From Anaspis maculata (Eukaryota; Arthropoda; Insecta; Coleoptera; Scraptiidae): a stretch of DNA of 64,000 nt. The DNA lies in assembly GCA_949128115.1 (NCBI GenBank), contig OX421967.1, forward strand, positions 20,662,635 to 20,726,634. Reading direction: 5' to 3'. This document shows, one piece after another, positions 37,501 to 42,339 of this stretch (position 1 is the first letter of the stretch; the number at the start of each line of letters is the position of its first letter). The notes under the pieces are model-generated. The model made no database searches, was not told the DNA's origin, and saw nothing but the letters and a program-made list of their open reading frames with translations. The position numbers were made by a program, and so were the translations under genes.

Positions 37501-39245
37501 TTGGTATTGTAGATTGTAGGCTTGCCACATTCTTACCTGGTGTGAAACTGGCTTGTCCAAAAGTTGACTCATGTTGCATCAAAATGTTGGAATGTTTGAA
37601 GAATAACCGTATCATGCGTGGAAGTGCGATTCGGGGCAGAGATGTGTTACCTTTGGTTTTTTGTTACTTTGCCGCCATATTTGATCCGCCATGTTGAATT
37701 TCCTTGAAAGTGGTCCGATTTGAGTTGAATTTGCAGGCGATGTAAATTTCATTGATACATCCGATTTTGCGCAATTGATGCTTTGACGCCATCTTGTATT
37801 CTCCATATTCACATGTTTTTCAAGTGATAGAACTCGGAGAATTGTATCTCATCAATAAAAAGAGATATCGATGTGGTCCACGCCAATCGAATGCATGCGC
37901 GTCCACCATATAAAGTTCAACAATGGTTTTTCTCACTTGGCCGTCATCTTATTTGATCCGCCATTTTGAATTTCTCTGAAAGAGTGGTGCGATTTTCATA
38001 AAGCTTGGAACTTACCTTTGTCTAGTACGATCATTCTTCAGGCAGAATATTCTTATTTTCAAGCCGAATTTCATGATTCTACCTCTGTTTTGGCCGCCAT
38101 ATTGAATTTTCTGCCCAAACAACGGTAGAACCCTAATTAACATCTTGCGTTCACTAATCAATCAAAAAAAAAGTGCGCTGCTGAGCCTCACGCCCGTGAG
38201 GCATTTTCGCTTGTTCAATGTGGTAGGCGCAAGTTTATATAATACTCTACCTGTTACATTTTTCACAATTTTTTAATCAGACACGTCAGACAATACCTAG
38301 GTCCCTATAGATACTCATCAGGAAAGTGTTGAGGTGCCACAACAATCAATAAATTTCTTAGCTAATAAGCTCTTCAACTGTATGAAAATTTCTCCAGAAA
38401 ACCAAAAGTCCTAGCGACCTCGTTTTTTTTTTTGTAAACGGTCCACATTTAACGATTTGATTACATTATCTGGTTAATGGACCCGAATCCAAGAGCAAGA
38501 GCACAGAAAAAAAAATTATGGTATTATTTTCAGGCATTCCGTTGGCGGCCGGTGTCTTCAGCATGATCGGTTTCATGCTGGCGCCGTGGATGGCGTCGGC
38601 CGCGATGGCTCTGAGCAGCGTGTCGGTGGTCGGTTCCAGTCTGCTGCTGAAACTCTGGCGCAAACCGACGATCCGCGATTTGCAAACTGAAGAGTACCTG
38701 CAGCTTCGAAATTCCGGAGAACTGGATTCCATATCGATACACAGAGGATTGGACGACATCGAACAGCTGAACGGCACGCCAAACCTCTCAAGGTACGGAT
38801 GCCAGGATGGGTTCTTGATAAATTAGCTCTTGAAGCATAGTCCTAGACAATTTCGTTCCTCACTCTGTTCATTTGGTGATTATATTATTGTTATAGCCAA
38901 GACAAACTCAGCTGATAAGGTCAATAAGTGATTTTGTTATAACACTCAATAAAAAATTGTTTGATTTTCTTTTCTTGACTTTGAGAGGAGTGCATTCCTA
39001 AACAGACTAATACCAAGTGTGAAGTGAAGTCACGTCGTTTTGATTTGAAGCTATTTATACTGCGTTTGTTATCTTTATCGCTTTTTAATGATAACCTTTG
39101 GTCTAATCGATTTCTTTTCTGTTGAAATAGGTTCCTGGCAAGGCAGAAAAGCGGTCGCGAGCTGCTGCTCAGCGGCAGTGACGAAGAGGACCCTGCCATT
39201 TTCGAGAGGGGCAGGAAAGGGGTGCACGAGCCGTTGATGACGTAG
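1525..39245 (+). CDS. ATP7: Copper-transporting P1B-type ATPase ATP7 (whole gene, 12 coding exons)
   Basis: Insect orthologue of ATP7A/ATP7B, which pumps Cu(I) from the cytosol into the trans-Golgi lumen or out of the cell using ATP. Exons: 1525-1565, 3043-3292, 8504-8699, 11233-11406, 12109-12396, 15373-16187, 21249-21667, 25749-26473, 35473-35677, 37023-37264, 38534-38792, 39131-39245. All introns are GT-AG and the phases join without a break: 3729 nt, 1242 residues plus TAG. Seen: four GMTCxxC metal-binding domains (cysteines 76/79, 154/157, 254/257, 330/333), TGE (614-616), CPC (738-740), DKTGT with phospho-acceptor D782, SEHP (820-823), TGDN (1004), GDGVND (1050), and a tri-leucine plus acidic tail (1215-1225). 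The motif order and length fit insect ATP7. Family and copper specificity are near certain; only exon 1 is tentative. The gene spans at least 37.7 kb because its introns are full of transposons. Confidence 0.95.
1566..3042. other. ATP7: ATP7 intron 1
   Basis: AT-rich. Apart from the MITE at 2603-2985, just before exon 2, I see nothing recognisable. Confidence 0.5.
2603..2985. mobile_element. MITE with TACAGGGTG-type ends
   Basis: About 383 bp with inverted ends of roughly 55 bp. The left end reads TACAGGGTGTTACAC, the right end is its complement, and both arms carry GATGGTAGAGCATCAA / TTGATGCTCTACCAT. It has no coding capacity and sits 57 bp before ATP7 exon 2. Confidence 0.8.
3043..3292 (+). 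CDS. ATP7: ATP7 exon 2: acidic N-terminus and metal-binding domain 1
   Basis: Residues 14-97. It starts after a strong pyrimidine tract and TCAAG, and ends AAA|GTGAGC. It encodes an acidic, probably disordered leader (about 15-64), then the first half of metal-binding domain 1 with GMTCQSC (C76, C79). The two cysteines bind Cu(I) in a ferredoxin-like fold. The domain is completed in exon 3 (phase 0 junction). Confidence 0.92.
3958..4943. mobile_element. Composite inverted-repeat element with nested copies
   Basis: The left end (CAGGGTGTCTCAAAATTTGC, then GGAGTCGAGGGCAGTTCA) is mirrored at 4895-4935 (TGAACTGCCCTGGACTCC, GAATTTTGG). Inside are two further TACAGGGTG starts, at 4199 and 4415. 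They introduce sequence that recurs in the opposite arrangement at 9815-10298. Probably several related MITEs inserted in one another. Confidence 0.6.
7179..8027. mobile_element. Foldback element (TACAGGTTGGCCC ends)
   Basis: Inverted ends of about 50 bp (CAGGTTGGCCCAACGAAAAC at 7181; complement ending CCCTGTA at 8027), with further mirrored internal blocks. The sequence GATACATCAAAT beside GAATT...CTCTCTGAAAA occurs several times in both orientations. The same block is in the foldback at 58411-59401, so the two are relatives. Confidence 0.75.
8158..8289. mobile_element. Short hairpin MITE
   Basis: GTGACGTCACGTTGCCTAGCA is mirrored by TGCTAGGCAACGTGACGTCAC around an approximately 30-bp loop, with outer GGGGC / GCCCC ends. 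About 132 bp, non-coding, able to fold into a long hairpin. Confidence 0.7.
8504..8699 (+). CDS. ATP7: ATP7 exon 3: end of domain 1, start of metal-binding domain 2
   Basis: Residues 98-163. The acceptor is TTTTCAG|GTC and the donor is GAAG|GTATTT. It completes domain 1 (VSLQEKA... DDMGFEA), then a Ser/Gly/Ala linker (about 132-142) and domain 2 with GMTCKSC (C154, C157). It ends inside a Gly codon completed by exon 4. Confidence 0.93.
8700..11232. other. ATP7: ATP7 intron 3
   Basis: 2.5 kb. It holds a repeat at 9815-10298 and, around 10325 and 10480, two copies of a short GTCTGGTCAGTTG-containing block. Nothing else recognisable. Confidence 0.5.
9815..10298. repeat. Dispersed repeat related to 4199-4550
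   Basis: Shares with 4199-4550 the blocks GCAGAAAATTTCATA..GAAACTATTTGTGT and TTGCAAA..TTGGGGTAGAAAAT, but the second block is in opposite orientation here. It ends CACCCTGTA. A small inner inverted-repeat unit (TACAGGGTGAATCG at 9887; CACCCTGTA near 10060) is nested in it. Confidence 0.6.
11233..11406 (+). CDS. ATP7: ATP7 exon 4: second half of metal-binding domain 2
   Basis: Residues 163-221. The acceptor is ATTCCAG|GT and the donor is AAAG|GTAACG. It carries the V-x-L strand, the YHPSLITP turn and the DDMGFDA end of domain 2, followed by a hydrophilic linker. Phase 1 on both sides matches its neighbours. Confidence 0.92.
11407..12108. other. ATP7: ATP7 intron 4
   Basis: 700 bp, AT-rich, no recognisable element. 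Confidence 0.5.
12109..12396 (+). CDS. ATP7: ATP7 exon 5: metal-binding domain 3
   Basis: Residues 221-317. The acceptor is TTTTCCAG|AA and the donor is AGCAG|GTGTGT. A Ser/Pro-containing linker (222-241) leads to a complete domain 3: GMTCGSC (C254, C257), the helix, YDPSLISP and DLGFPS. One exon holds the whole domain, unlike domains 1 and 2, which are split. Confidence 0.93.
12397..15372. other. ATP7: ATP7 intron 5
   Basis: 3 kb. It includes a 260-bp palindrome (13378-13638), a diverged direct repeat of a 35-bp block (GTTGTTAC.TTGTCACGGTCG) near 13235-13290, and about 14240-15290 of mixed composition with a diverged direct repeat of GAGC.CCGCTAAT (14398, 14477) and a two-way AATAAAGTTTATT near 14622. 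The last part looks like old transposon sequence but I cannot assign it. Confidence 0.45.
13378..13638. mobile_element. Palindromic MITE
   Basis: Arms of about 110 bp: TTTGCCGTG..AAGGTAAA..AAGTGAAAAAT and CAGTTACAGCGATTCTAATGG are mirrored by CGCTGTAACTTCACTTGA, ATTTTTCACTTAGGTACTG and ACACGGCAGA. Non-coding foldback. Confidence 0.75.
15373..16187 (+). CDS. ATP7: ATP7 exon 6: metal-binding domain 4, helices 1-4, start of actuator domain
   Basis: Residues 317-588. Domain 4 has GMTCASC (C330, C333). The [11 protein letters not shown] amphipathic lead-in is followed by four predicted membrane helices (about 407-428, 448-467, 484-511, 518-534). A Met/His/Cys-rich lumenal loop ([13 protein letters not shown], 431-443) lies between helices 1 and 2 and is a plausible copper-release site. 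The [16 protein letters not shown] stretch leads to the actuator domain, which continues in exon 7. The acceptor (AATATAG) has a weak pyrimidine tract but the phase fits. A long antisense reading frame at 15294-16196 is a codon-bias shadow. Confidence 0.95.
17361..18675. repeat. 1.3 kb dispersed repeat, intact copy (copy A)
   Basis: Begins TGTTATAAAACCCCCCTTTC and ends CAGTTACTTTCACC. The same sequence, in the same orientation, makes the backbone of 26939-34625. This copy gives the empty site for every insertion there. The TG start would suit an LTR, but the ends show no target duplication and no internal region is visible, so the class is open. Confidence 0.75.
19370..20966. mobile_element. 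Large foldback element, about 1.6 kb
   Basis: Arms of nearly 800 bp meet near 20165. CCTCGG..AATATGGACGTCC and the run GGAGGGGGGGTAAAAAATTGC on the left are mirrored by GCAATTTTTTACCCCCCCTCC and GGACGTCCATATTTATTCCGAGG on the right. Frames inside (19475-20861) are mirror images of each other and not genes. Confidence 0.8.
21249..21667 (+). CDS. ATP7: ATP7 exon 7: actuator domain with TGE, helix 5
   Basis: Residues 589-728. The acceptor is CCACAG|GTC and the donor is TTCAG|GTATGT. It contains [19 protein letters not shown] (TGE 614-616, needed for dephosphorylation) and GGSINQHG, then helix 5 (about 679-699). It ends just before the CPC helix. Confidence 0.95.
22176..23325 (+). CDS. Insect gustatory receptor (7tm_7 family), nested in ATP7 intron 7
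   Basis: Two exons, 22176-22988 and 23065-23325, joined in phase 0 across a 76-bp GT-AG intron; 357 residues, no internal stop. The family forms ligand-gated ion channels in taste neurons and sometimes gut. Hydrophobic segments are near 41-59, 71-92, 125-150, 157-186, 222-246, 251-281 and 334-353, fitting seven helices with an intracellular N-terminus. The C-terminal signature TYhhhhhQF is exact (T345, Y346, Q352, F353). A late phase-0 intron is usual for insect Grs. The start is the first in-frame ATG (MKIPKIEP). A possible polyadenylation signal (AATAAA) is at 23584. The ligand cannot be predicted. Same strand as its host gene, so it needs its own promoter. Confidence 0.88.
22989..23064 (+). 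other. Intron of the gustatory receptor gene
   Basis: 76 bp, GTAAGT to TTTCAG, phase 0. Without splicing, the upstream frame meets a stop just after the donor, and the last 86 residues, including the signature motif, would be lost. Confidence 0.8.
23605..23640. repeat. TCTG tetranucleotide microsatellite
   Basis: Seven to eight TCTG units running into TGTGTGTC. It is followed by CCGTTCAACCGATCTCGACC, a sequence like that near 43815, so it is probably the tail or internal microsatellite of a dispersed repeat. Confidence 0.7.
25749..26473 (+). CDS. ATP7: ATP7 exon 8: CPC helix, phosphorylation and nucleotide-binding domains
   Basis: Residues 728-970. [13 protein letters not shown] carries the copper pathway cysteines (C738, C740). 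MFDKTGT holds the phospho-acceptor D782. SEHPIA (820-823) and the GCGM glycine pair (G852, G854) contact ATP. A Gly/Ser/Asn-rich insertion (about 864-928) lies in the nucleotide-binding domain, a position that varies among ATP7 proteins. The donor is GACG|GTGAGT. The exon is clearly GC-richer than its AT-rich introns. Confidence 0.95.
26642..26735 (+). repeat. tRNA-derived SINE head
   Basis: Exact A-box TGGCCGAGTGG and B-box GGTTCAAGATCC at tRNA spacing, followed by an A-run. Closest in look to a Leu/Ser-type tRNA, but the acceptor and anticodon stems do not close, so it is a SINE or pseudogene. Confidence 0.6.
26821..26938 (-). repeat. SINE-like repeat, deleted copy
   Basis: On the minus strand: B-box-like AGGTTCAAGCCC, then a tail AATTTTTTTGCGTTATTTTTAACGTGAAATA. 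The same order is in 34955-35160. Relative to that copy, about 110 bp carrying the A-box side are missing at 26888, after which the flanks match again. Confidence 0.5.
27151..28010. mobile_element. 860-bp TIR element (AGTCTTTTTCGAGCG ends), copy 1
   Basis: The left end AGTCTTTTTCGAGCGAATAAC and right end GTTATTCGCTCGAAAAAGACT are inverted; AAA flanks both sides (3-bp duplication possible). A subterminal TGTAACCGGTTG / TAACCGGTCATG pair is also inverted. It contains GTTAGGTTAGGT and a CACCCTGTAG block. No transposase, so non-autonomous. A 3-bp duplication would suit PIF/Harbinger, but this is not settled. Confidence 0.85.
28496..30600. repeat. Head-to-head array of 160-bp repeats
   Basis: Left half: about seven direct units, each with TTTTTGGCGGCAAAAAGGT (near 28628, 28787, 28947, 29100, 29268, 29430, 29592). 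Right half: about five units in reverse orientation, with CCTTTTTGCCGCCAAAAA (near 29802, 29959, 30121, 30283, 30441). The outer boundaries mirror each other too (CTTCCACTTCAACCCCTTAA / TTAAGGGGTTGAAGTGGAAG), so the whole block can fold back. Confidence 0.85.
30592..30915 (-). pseudogene. Tc1-family transposase remnant (DNA-binding N-terminus)
   Basis: Minus-strand frame with [15 protein letters not shown], a TVYNV turn, [12 protein letters not shown] and KAEDQALI. This is the usual pattern of the first helix-turn-helix and GRPR-like linker of Tc1 transposases. The frame leaves the family pattern after about 75 residues, and no DDE catalytic region exists in the element. It cannot code for a working enzyme. 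Confidence 0.65.
31104..31689. mobile_element. 586-bp TA-flanked MITE
   Basis: Ends ATACACGATATTGCG and CGCAATATCGTGTAT, flanked by TA. Copy A of the 1.3 kb repeat supplies the empty site (GCGAATAAATC). No transposase frame. The TA target suggests mobilisation by a Tc1/mariner enzyme. Confidence 0.8.
33103..33393 (+). pseudogene. SWIM zinc-finger fragment
   Basis: CxC-x(n)-CxH pattern in [15 protein letters not shown]. The preceding frame (32889-33191) reads [14 protein letters not shown]... [12 protein letters not shown], probably the upstream part of the same protein in another frame. No complete protein. Confidence 0.5.
33275..33565 (-). pseudogene. THAP-domain fragment
   Basis: The minus-strand frame begins [27 protein letters not shown], matching the zinc-coordinating start and HRFP of THAP DNA-binding domains, which are common in transposase-derived genes. 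After KMTNKL the similarity fades. It overlaps the SWIM fragment on the other strand. Confidence 0.5.
33812..34001. mobile_element. 190-bp TA-flanked MITE
   Basis: Ends GTGTGCTTTCCACCTAG and CTAGGTGGAAAGCACCCA, flanked by TA. It directly abuts the previous element and shares the TA at 33810-33811. A third internal GTGCTTTCCATCTACG is near 33877. Confidence 0.75.
34955..35160 (-). repeat. SINE-like repeat, fuller copy
   Basis: Minus strand: TTGGCATGGTGATG (A-box-like), CCAGGTTCAAACC (B-box-like), then AATTTATTTTGCGTCATTCTG and TTTAACATGAAATA, matching 26821-26938. Flanks beyond (CGTTTTGTAGCTCGTTCACATTTGG on +) also match, so the family is longer than the tRNA-like part. Confidence 0.55.
35473..35677 (+). 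CDS. ATP7: ATP7 exon 9: hinge with TGDN
   Basis: Residues 970-1038. The acceptor is ATTTCAG|GG. It contains [24 protein letters not shown] (hinge) and [13 protein letters not shown]. The donor is CAAAG|GTACTA, phase 2. It follows a 9 kb transposon-filled intron and the reading frame is still exact. Confidence 0.94.
36045..36531 (+). mobile_element. Solo LTR of an LTR retrotransposon (Gypsy-like)
   Basis: 487 bp starting TGTTACGAG and ending CTGTAACA, flanked on both sides by the 4-bp duplication CTAT (36041-36044, 36532-36535). It has a TATA box (GTATATAAG near 36332). The first part is internally duplicated (TGTTACGAG..GCGA.GCTCT at 36045 and 36122). No internal region, so it formed by LTR-LTR recombination. 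Confidence 0.8.
36538..36905. mobile_element. MITE with GAAGCTAACGTCGTCG arms
   Basis: AAAGTTTTGTTGT and TACGAAGCTAACGTCGTCG on the left are mirrored by CGACGACGTTAGCTTCGTA and AACAACAAAATTTT on the right. Non-coding, directly beside the solo LTR. Confidence 0.7.
37023..37264 (+). CDS. ATP7: ATP7 exon 10: GDGVND and start of helix 7
   Basis: Residues 1038-1119. The acceptor is AATTTCAG|G. It contains [18 protein letters not shown] (Mg2+ coordination by D1051 and D1055), GTDVAVEAA and the RNDLLDVV segment, then FASIYNLLG entering helix 7. The donor is TTAG|GTAAGT. Confidence 0.95.
37265..38533. other. ATP7: ATP7 intron 10
   Basis: 1.3 kb. Around 37535-37670 it resembles 5218-5300 (GGTGTGAAACTGGCTT; TCATGCGTG.AA.TGCGA). 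CGCCAT(C/A)TTG..TTT words recur three to four times at 37670-38110, an old dispersed repeat. Nothing else recognised. Confidence 0.45.
38534..38792 (+). CDS. ATP7: ATP7 exon 11: helices 7-8 and cytosolic tail
   Basis: Residues 1119-1205. IPLAAGVF and [17 protein letters not shown] (helix 8 carries the conserved Met and Ser-Ser that line the copper site), followed by [12 protein letters not shown] and an acidic cytosolic tail. The donor is TCAAG|GTACGG, phase 2. Confidence 0.94.
38793..39130. other. ATP7: ATP7 intron 11
   Basis: 338 bp, AT-rich, no element seen. Confidence 0.5.
39131..39245 (+). CDS. ATP7: ATP7 exon 12: C-terminus with tri-leucine and stop
   Basis: Residues 1205-1242 and TAG at 39243-39245. 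[13 protein letters not shown] resembles the tri-leucine plus acidic cluster near the end of vertebrate ATP7B, a retrieval signal in that protein, so trafficking is probably conserved (inference). The acceptor GAAATAG has a weak pyrimidine tract. No AATAAA is seen in the first few hundred bases downstream, so the mRNA end is not placed. Confidence 0.9.
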
Positions 39246-40340
39246 CTTTTTGAGTACTTACAACAAGCCAAATCCTATTCTTGTGATATATACCATATTA
39301 ATTGTTGAGTTGAAGATTTTTGTCGATGGCAAGCGTTTTACTTAAAGACAAGGAGTGCTTGGTTTATTTACACCCACAAAACATGTTGTATTATTTAATT
39401 TTATTGTATTTTATGAAAAGAATAACAGCTTTTAATTTTTTGACGTTTTATTTTTGTTTGTCCTTCCATCAATGAGCAAAAAAAGTGATCAAACAGACAA
39501 AATGACTTTCACAAAGAAAATCTGTGACTATACAAAGGAAATAATGATGAAGATTACAGCAAAAAAAAAACTGATGAAAGTTGATTTTCCAGTAACGAGA
39601 CCGAGGAGTGAAAGGGATGGTGGGGTGGGTAAGAAGGTTAAATTGCATTCAAATAACCTTGATGGGAAGACAGATTAGCATAAATGAAGAGGGACAAAGA
39701 TGGAAAAGAAACAAGGAATTTAAGGAAAAAGGGCAACAAAAAAACAGCTTATTGGGCGAATTGAAGCGTTTCAGATACAATGGTTTCAGGCTCGTAAAAA
39801 AAACAACTAGGAACCTGAAGAAGTCCATGGACACGGCCTTCCAGGTGATCACAAAAAAAACAGGGACCTGACGAGTTCCACGTTCACAGCTTTTGGGCTC
39901 ATGAAAAATAACAACTGGACCCTGATGGAGTCCATGTACAGCTGTTCACGCAAGACGGATACCCCCCATAAAAACTTCCCCTTCACGATAATTAAAAAAA
40001 AAACTTTCCTGGAACAATTTCTCCCGTAGTTTCTGAATATGTCAAGTATAATTATATACTATCCCTCACCCTTTAACTGGGGCTCTTCTGCCTGTTGGGT
40101 GCAGTATAATAATAATAATGATAATAATAATAATTTTCCATTTCGTGACATATGTCGCAATTTTTTTGCATTTTTTTCAACACCTTGTATTTCATGAGCA
40201 CAATCGATCCACATTGTTATCGTGATTACAAATATGCATGACGGTTCTTAATTTTTTTCTGAAAAAATCAAATAAAAAAATTCACGGTGGCATCTCTATT
40301 TTTTTTCTTCCAGAATGATCGATTCATTTTAGGAATCAAA
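39246..40340. other. Downstream of ATP7
   Basis: AT-rich. Lysine-rich frames at 39454-39871 reflect A-rich composition and are not convincing. A (AAT)n-type microsatellite lies at about 40108-40134. The ATP7 3' UTR must lie here but its end is not evident. Confidence 0.45.
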
Positions 40341-40699
40341 TATACAGAGTGTCCCTAAATTAGACCGCAATATTTGACCAGCCTATTCTACGTCAAAAAA
40401 TAAGAAGAAAAGTTCCACTAAACATGGGCATCGAATAATGCCCCCTAAGGAAACTAGAACCCCTCAAATGGCTCAGTCAGGGGTCAGGCTGACCTGACCT
40501 GACCTGATGATGTTTTTTTGCAAATTTCTCCGAAACTTGCTAAGATAAAATGACGGAACTTGATTTGATTGCGACATGTTATAAAAAGAAATGTTTTTCT
40601 CCTTCTAAACCTTATCGCGGTTAATAGGAGTTTCTTTGTCATTTATTGTATATCTCACATTACAGAAAAATCCAGTTTTTACAAACACAACACCCAGAC

Positions 40700-40790
40700 C
40701 TATGCTGTGGGAAATCGAACCCCAAAGTCTTGCGCCAAAGGCGGATACACTAGGTACCGCCTTTGTCACGGACCCGTCAGGAGGTACGAA
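40700..40790 (-). repeat. tRNA-like sequence inside the foldback
   Basis: On the minus strand, GGGGTTCGATTTCCC is a good B-box/T-arm, preceded by TAGTGTATCCGCCTTTGGCGC. The A-box and acceptor stem do not fit a functional tRNA, so it is SINE-like. Confidence 0.35.
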
Positions 40791-41262
40791 GTTTCCGAGG
40801 AAAAAAACCAAGCCAAGGCAGCTGATAAAGGTAAATCAATGATGATAATGTAACCCACGAGTTATAAGTGAATGATGAGTTGAAAAAAACTTACATGTTA
40901 TAAGCCTGAGGTAGGAATTCTGTGAAAAAAGATCTCCACATTTCATCAGGAACGTCCAAAAAGAAGGGACGGGGGATGAATTTAGCCCCATTTTTTTTTG
41001 TTCATGAATTTTTCAGAGTTTTGATAAGAAAATCTGGAAAATCAGAGATTTTTGAAAAAAAAGTCTTCCTGTAGGTACCTACTATTTTGATTCGACGCAC
41101 CGTTTTCAAAATAAATCACTTTGAAGATTCTTCTAAAATTTTCAAATCCCGAGTGCAGAAATTAGTGCAATACCACCAACTGCGTTTTCTTGGACCAAAA
41201 ACAGAAAGAAACGTTCCCATAAAAATGGGTTGAAAATGCTCCCTAGCCTAGGGGACCTACAG

Positions 41263-41383
41263 CTCGATACCAAGTTGGGGCTGAGACCGCCGTAAGTGCG
41301 GTTACTATAGCAACGGCCAATCATACCGCTCTATTTGGCAAGTTACGCCGTTCTAACTTTGGCGCCTGCAACTTGGTATCGAG
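41263..41383. mobile_element. Small MITE at the centre of the foldback
   Basis: CTCGATACCAAGTTG is mirrored by CAACTTGGTATCGAG; 121 bp. It occupies the turn of the larger foldback. Confidence 0.65.
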
Positions 41384-41918
41384 CCCCTAGAGCCCCTAGA
41401 TCGCGATTAATTTTATCCCGGCAAGTTACCCTTCCAAAGGAGCTCTAGGTTCCCTAAAGACATTCTCAACCCACTTTTATTTGAACATTACTTCCTGTTA
41501 TTGGTCCAAGAATACACAGTTGGTGTTATATTGCTCTGATTTCTGTACTCGGGATTTGGGAATTTCAGGAGAATTTCAAGTAAAGTTTAATTCTTTAAAG
41601 TGATTTATCTCGAATACGGTGCGTCGAATCGAAATAGTACAAGGAGACTTTTTTTTGTTAAAAACTCTGATTTTCCAGATTTCTTATCAAAATTCAGAAA
41701 AAGTCATGGACAAAAAAATTTGAGCTAAATTCATCCCCAGTCCCCCCTTTCTTGGACGTCCCTGATGGAATGTGGATTTTTTTCACAGCTTTACTTCAGA
41801 GGCTTATAAAATGTAGCGGTCAGACTAAATTTCGTCATTTTATCTTGGTAAGTTTCGGAGAAATTTGCGAAAAACCATCATCAGGTTTCACCCTTTAAGG
41901 GGCTCTAGCTCCCATAAG

Positions 41919-42012
41919 GTGCGTACAGACCTGAGCACTTTTTCGCGGACGAACGTCCGTGCGAACAGTGTTCGTGCGCGCACAAATGCTCAGGTCTGGA
42001 CGTGTGAATACG
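41919..42012. mobile_element. Short MITE, GTGCGTACAGACCTGAGC ends
   Basis: GTGCGTACAGACCTGAGCA.TT is mirrored by AATGCTCAGGTCTGGACGTG, with GAACAGTGTTCGTGC inside. The same sequence forms 57480-57652. The mirrored word GCGCACGAACACTGTTCGCG at 42031 shows a second partial copy. Confidence 0.6.
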
Positions 42013-42339
42013 GAATTTCAACGCGCACGAACACTGTTCGCGGCGGACATTCCGTGGAGTGGAAACAACAAACACACATTTTGTGTGCGTGCGAACGCTG
42101 TTAAGTATGTGCGTGCAAAAATTGATGCCGAATTTCAGTAATTATTTCGATTCAACTCAACTGTGAGAGGTCTGGTGTTATTGATGGGTCTTGATATTGA
42201 TTTCGTTGCCTCAATGAAGATGCCCAATAGGTTCAGTGCGAGGCTTTTCTCGATATATTGAGCGCGAGATAATTTTCTTAAAAAGTTCAAAACCTTACTG
42301 AAGAGAAAAAAATGAAGCTTACAAAATAAGAGAAGGCAG

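Larger units (their letters stand above)
40452..41918. mobile_element. 1.47 kb foldback inserted in the left terminal copy
   Basis: Arms of about 700 bp. CAAATTTCTCCGAAACTTGC, GGACGTCCAAAAAGAAGGG-like and TCGACGCACCGTTTTCAA blocks on the left are mirrored on the right (41560-41900). The right terminal copy at 57.65 kb lacks it and reads straight through (GCCCCCTAAAGGTGCG), giving the empty site. Confidence 0.75.

Noticed and set aside
39454..39871. Two overlapping lysine-rich frames downstream of ATP7
   Set aside because: A-rich composition explains them; no start context, conserved motif or splice signal.
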